From Shimia sp. R9_2 (GTDB taxonomy: Bacteria; Pseudomonadota; Alphaproteobacteria; Rhodobacterales; Rhodobacteraceae), in contig NZ_JAGHRO010000009.1 of assembly GCF_017743735.1 (NCBI RefSeq), positions 62,001-126,000 of the forward strand: 64,000 bases of DNA. Direction: 5' to 3'. The notes under the pieces were generated by a model. That model saw only the letters and a list, made by a program, of their open reading frames with translations. It had not been told where the DNA came from and searched no databases. Each line of letters begins with the position of its first letter. The stretch's first letter is position 1. Below, piece after piece: positions 63,099 to 64,000 of this stretch. The position numbers and the translations under genes were made by a program.

Positions 63099-63778
63099 AT
63101 GAGGATGATCCTATCGGCAAACTCCTTGCCTACATTGGGGATGCTTGGGGTCTCTTCTCGGCTGAGCAGGGCCAATGAGGCTTGCAGGCTGTTGTTCTTG
63201 AGCGCTGGGTTGAAGGGGATCACCTCAGCGCGGCACCCTTCTGCTGGGCCCAAGAGTTCGGGCGTGTCGGTGATGGAGAATGCAAAGAAATAGGTGGACT
63301 CATAAAAGGCGACCTCTGCCGGGGAAGCGCCCAGCGGGAGCGCCGTTTTAAGATCGCGTGTGAAGGTGAGCTGCAAGCGCCCGTCAATCAGCTGGGCATC
63401 GAGATCTTTGGGCCAATCGAGAGAAACACGCTCGCCATGTACTGACAAATGGGCGGAGCCGTTGAAATCCAGTGGCCAATTGCTTCTGATGCGGATGAGC
63501 TCTTGCCGGTCCGCTTCATCCAAAGAGCCTTCGGCGTTGAGAGACATGTCGTGGGAGGACAGAATGTAGAGCGTCTCAAAGGCATCGTAGAGCCAGGTGA
63601 CGTTGAGGGCAGTCAGGCGGTTTTCCGCGTCAAACACGAAATCCACACCGCCGTCGACAAAGACATGCGGATGCGCCTTGGCTTGCGGGCTGAGCCCGAA
63701 GAGCAGGCAGCAGAGTGCCGTGATCAGAATATTGTGTTGAAGCGCAATGAAGGCGCGACGCGAAGGAAGATGTCTCAA
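63089..63778 (-). CDS. DUF1007 periplasmic protein
   Basis: 229-residue protein with an N-terminal leader (ILITALCCLLFGLSPQAKA) cleaved before HPHVFVDGG. The HPHVF start is the DUF1007 hallmark and may bind metal at the mature N-terminus. TWLYDAFETLYILS and FYESTYFFAFS are also typical. Its gene is coupled to the NicO transporter, so it is likely a periplasmic metal-binding partner. Confidence 0.88.
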   Translation of the reverse strand: MRHLPSRRAFIALQHNILITALCCLLFGLSPQAKAHPHVFVDGGVDFVFDAENRLTALNVTWLYDAFETLYILSSHDMSLNAEGSLDEADRQELIRIRSNWPLDFNGSAHLSVHGERVSLDWPKDLDAQLIDGRLQLTFTRDLKTALPLGASPAEVAFYESTYFFAFSITDTPELLGPAEGCRAEVIPFNPALKNNSLQASLALLSREETPSIPNVGKEFADRIILICA

Positions 63779-63892
63779 GACGGTTTCGCCTCAGTCCTTG
63801 AGGGTGCATGTGATGAGAGGCCTTTGGACCCCTTGTCGCCTAATATCTCTCAGGTTGCGATGTGATCAAAGCTTTCTTAGGGGCAAGCGCGA

Positions 63893-64000
63893 TCAAATTT
63901 CCTTTTGTGGATCAAAGACCGGGTCCAGTACCAACACAGAGCGTGTTTCTCCGGTACCTTCGATGGGAGGCGAACGGTGGAGCAAACCGGATTGCGGGGT
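63893..64000 (-). CDS. C-terminal end of an unidentified protein (runs off the window)
   Basis: On the minus strand the last 35 codons read TPQSGLLHRSPPIEGTGETR and then SVLVLDPVFDPQKEI before TGA at 63893-63895. Codon use suits a real gene, but the fragment is too short to identify. Confidence 0.4.
   Translation of the reverse strand, partial: TPQSGLLHRSPPIEGTGETRSVLVLDPVFDPQKEI

Overview
The window looks like a chromosomal segment of a Roseobacter-group alphaproteobacterium (Rhodobacteraceae). This rests on the GC-rich coding style, the type I secretion/RTX proteins, the ABC-type catabolic islands, class Ib ribonucleotide reductase under a cobalamin riboswitch, and a GbcAB-like Rieske oxygenase pair. 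It is an inference from gene content, not from a marker gene. I see no rRNA, tRNA or CRISPR.

Region by region. (1) 1-2249: the end of a type I secretion ABC protein and its HlyD-type adaptor. (2) 2259-7133: two LysR regulators flanking a small redox operon (DUF1348 protein, glutathione S-transferase, pyridoxamine-oxidase/flavodoxin-reductase-like fusion). (3) 7147-23323: a large, tightly packed catabolic island of unknown substrate. It has an RraA-like aldolase, an alpha/beta hydrolase, a MetE-like zinc protein, a bicupin, four SnoaL/NTF2-like proteins, a LacI regulator, an SDR, an HpsN/HisD-like dehydrogenase, a complete sugar-type ABC importer and an amidohydrolase. Two LacI-type operators sit in the only divergent promoter region. 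(4) 23334-25040: a sulfotransferase and a deletion scar that joins a MAPEG tail to a beheaded AraC gene. (5) 25185-28628: a 1147-residue RTX/SdrD adhesin-like secreted protein.

(6) 29093-53429: a cell-surface polysaccharide region. It holds two GT2 glycosyltransferases, two GMC-oxidoreductase/Tat-protein pairs that bracket the locus, a hexapeptide acyltransferase and a GlpD-like enzyme. At its centre is a gene block ubiA(HAD fusion)-gtrA-dprE1-dprE2-GT-C that resembles the mycobacterial decaprenyl-phosphoryl-arabinose (DPA) pathway. A flippase, a second GT-C enzyme, an epimerase and a Wzc-like chain-length protein with a ruined Walker A motif follow.

(7) 53498-63778: a B12-themed region. DnaA-like boxes, an NrdR box pair and a cobalamin riboswitch precede nrdHIEF and an NTP pyrophosphohydrolase gene. 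A decayed IS1595-family element with a P63C gene is inserted next. Then comes a second cobalamin riboswitch, on the minus strand, in front of a GbcA-like Rieske oxygenase and its reductase, followed by a NicO-type Ni/Co transporter and a DUF1007 protein. The window ends inside an unidentified minus-strand gene.

The genes most worth following up are the DPA-type arabinose cassette, the second B12 riboswitch on an oxygenase operon, and the SnoaL-rich catabolic island.
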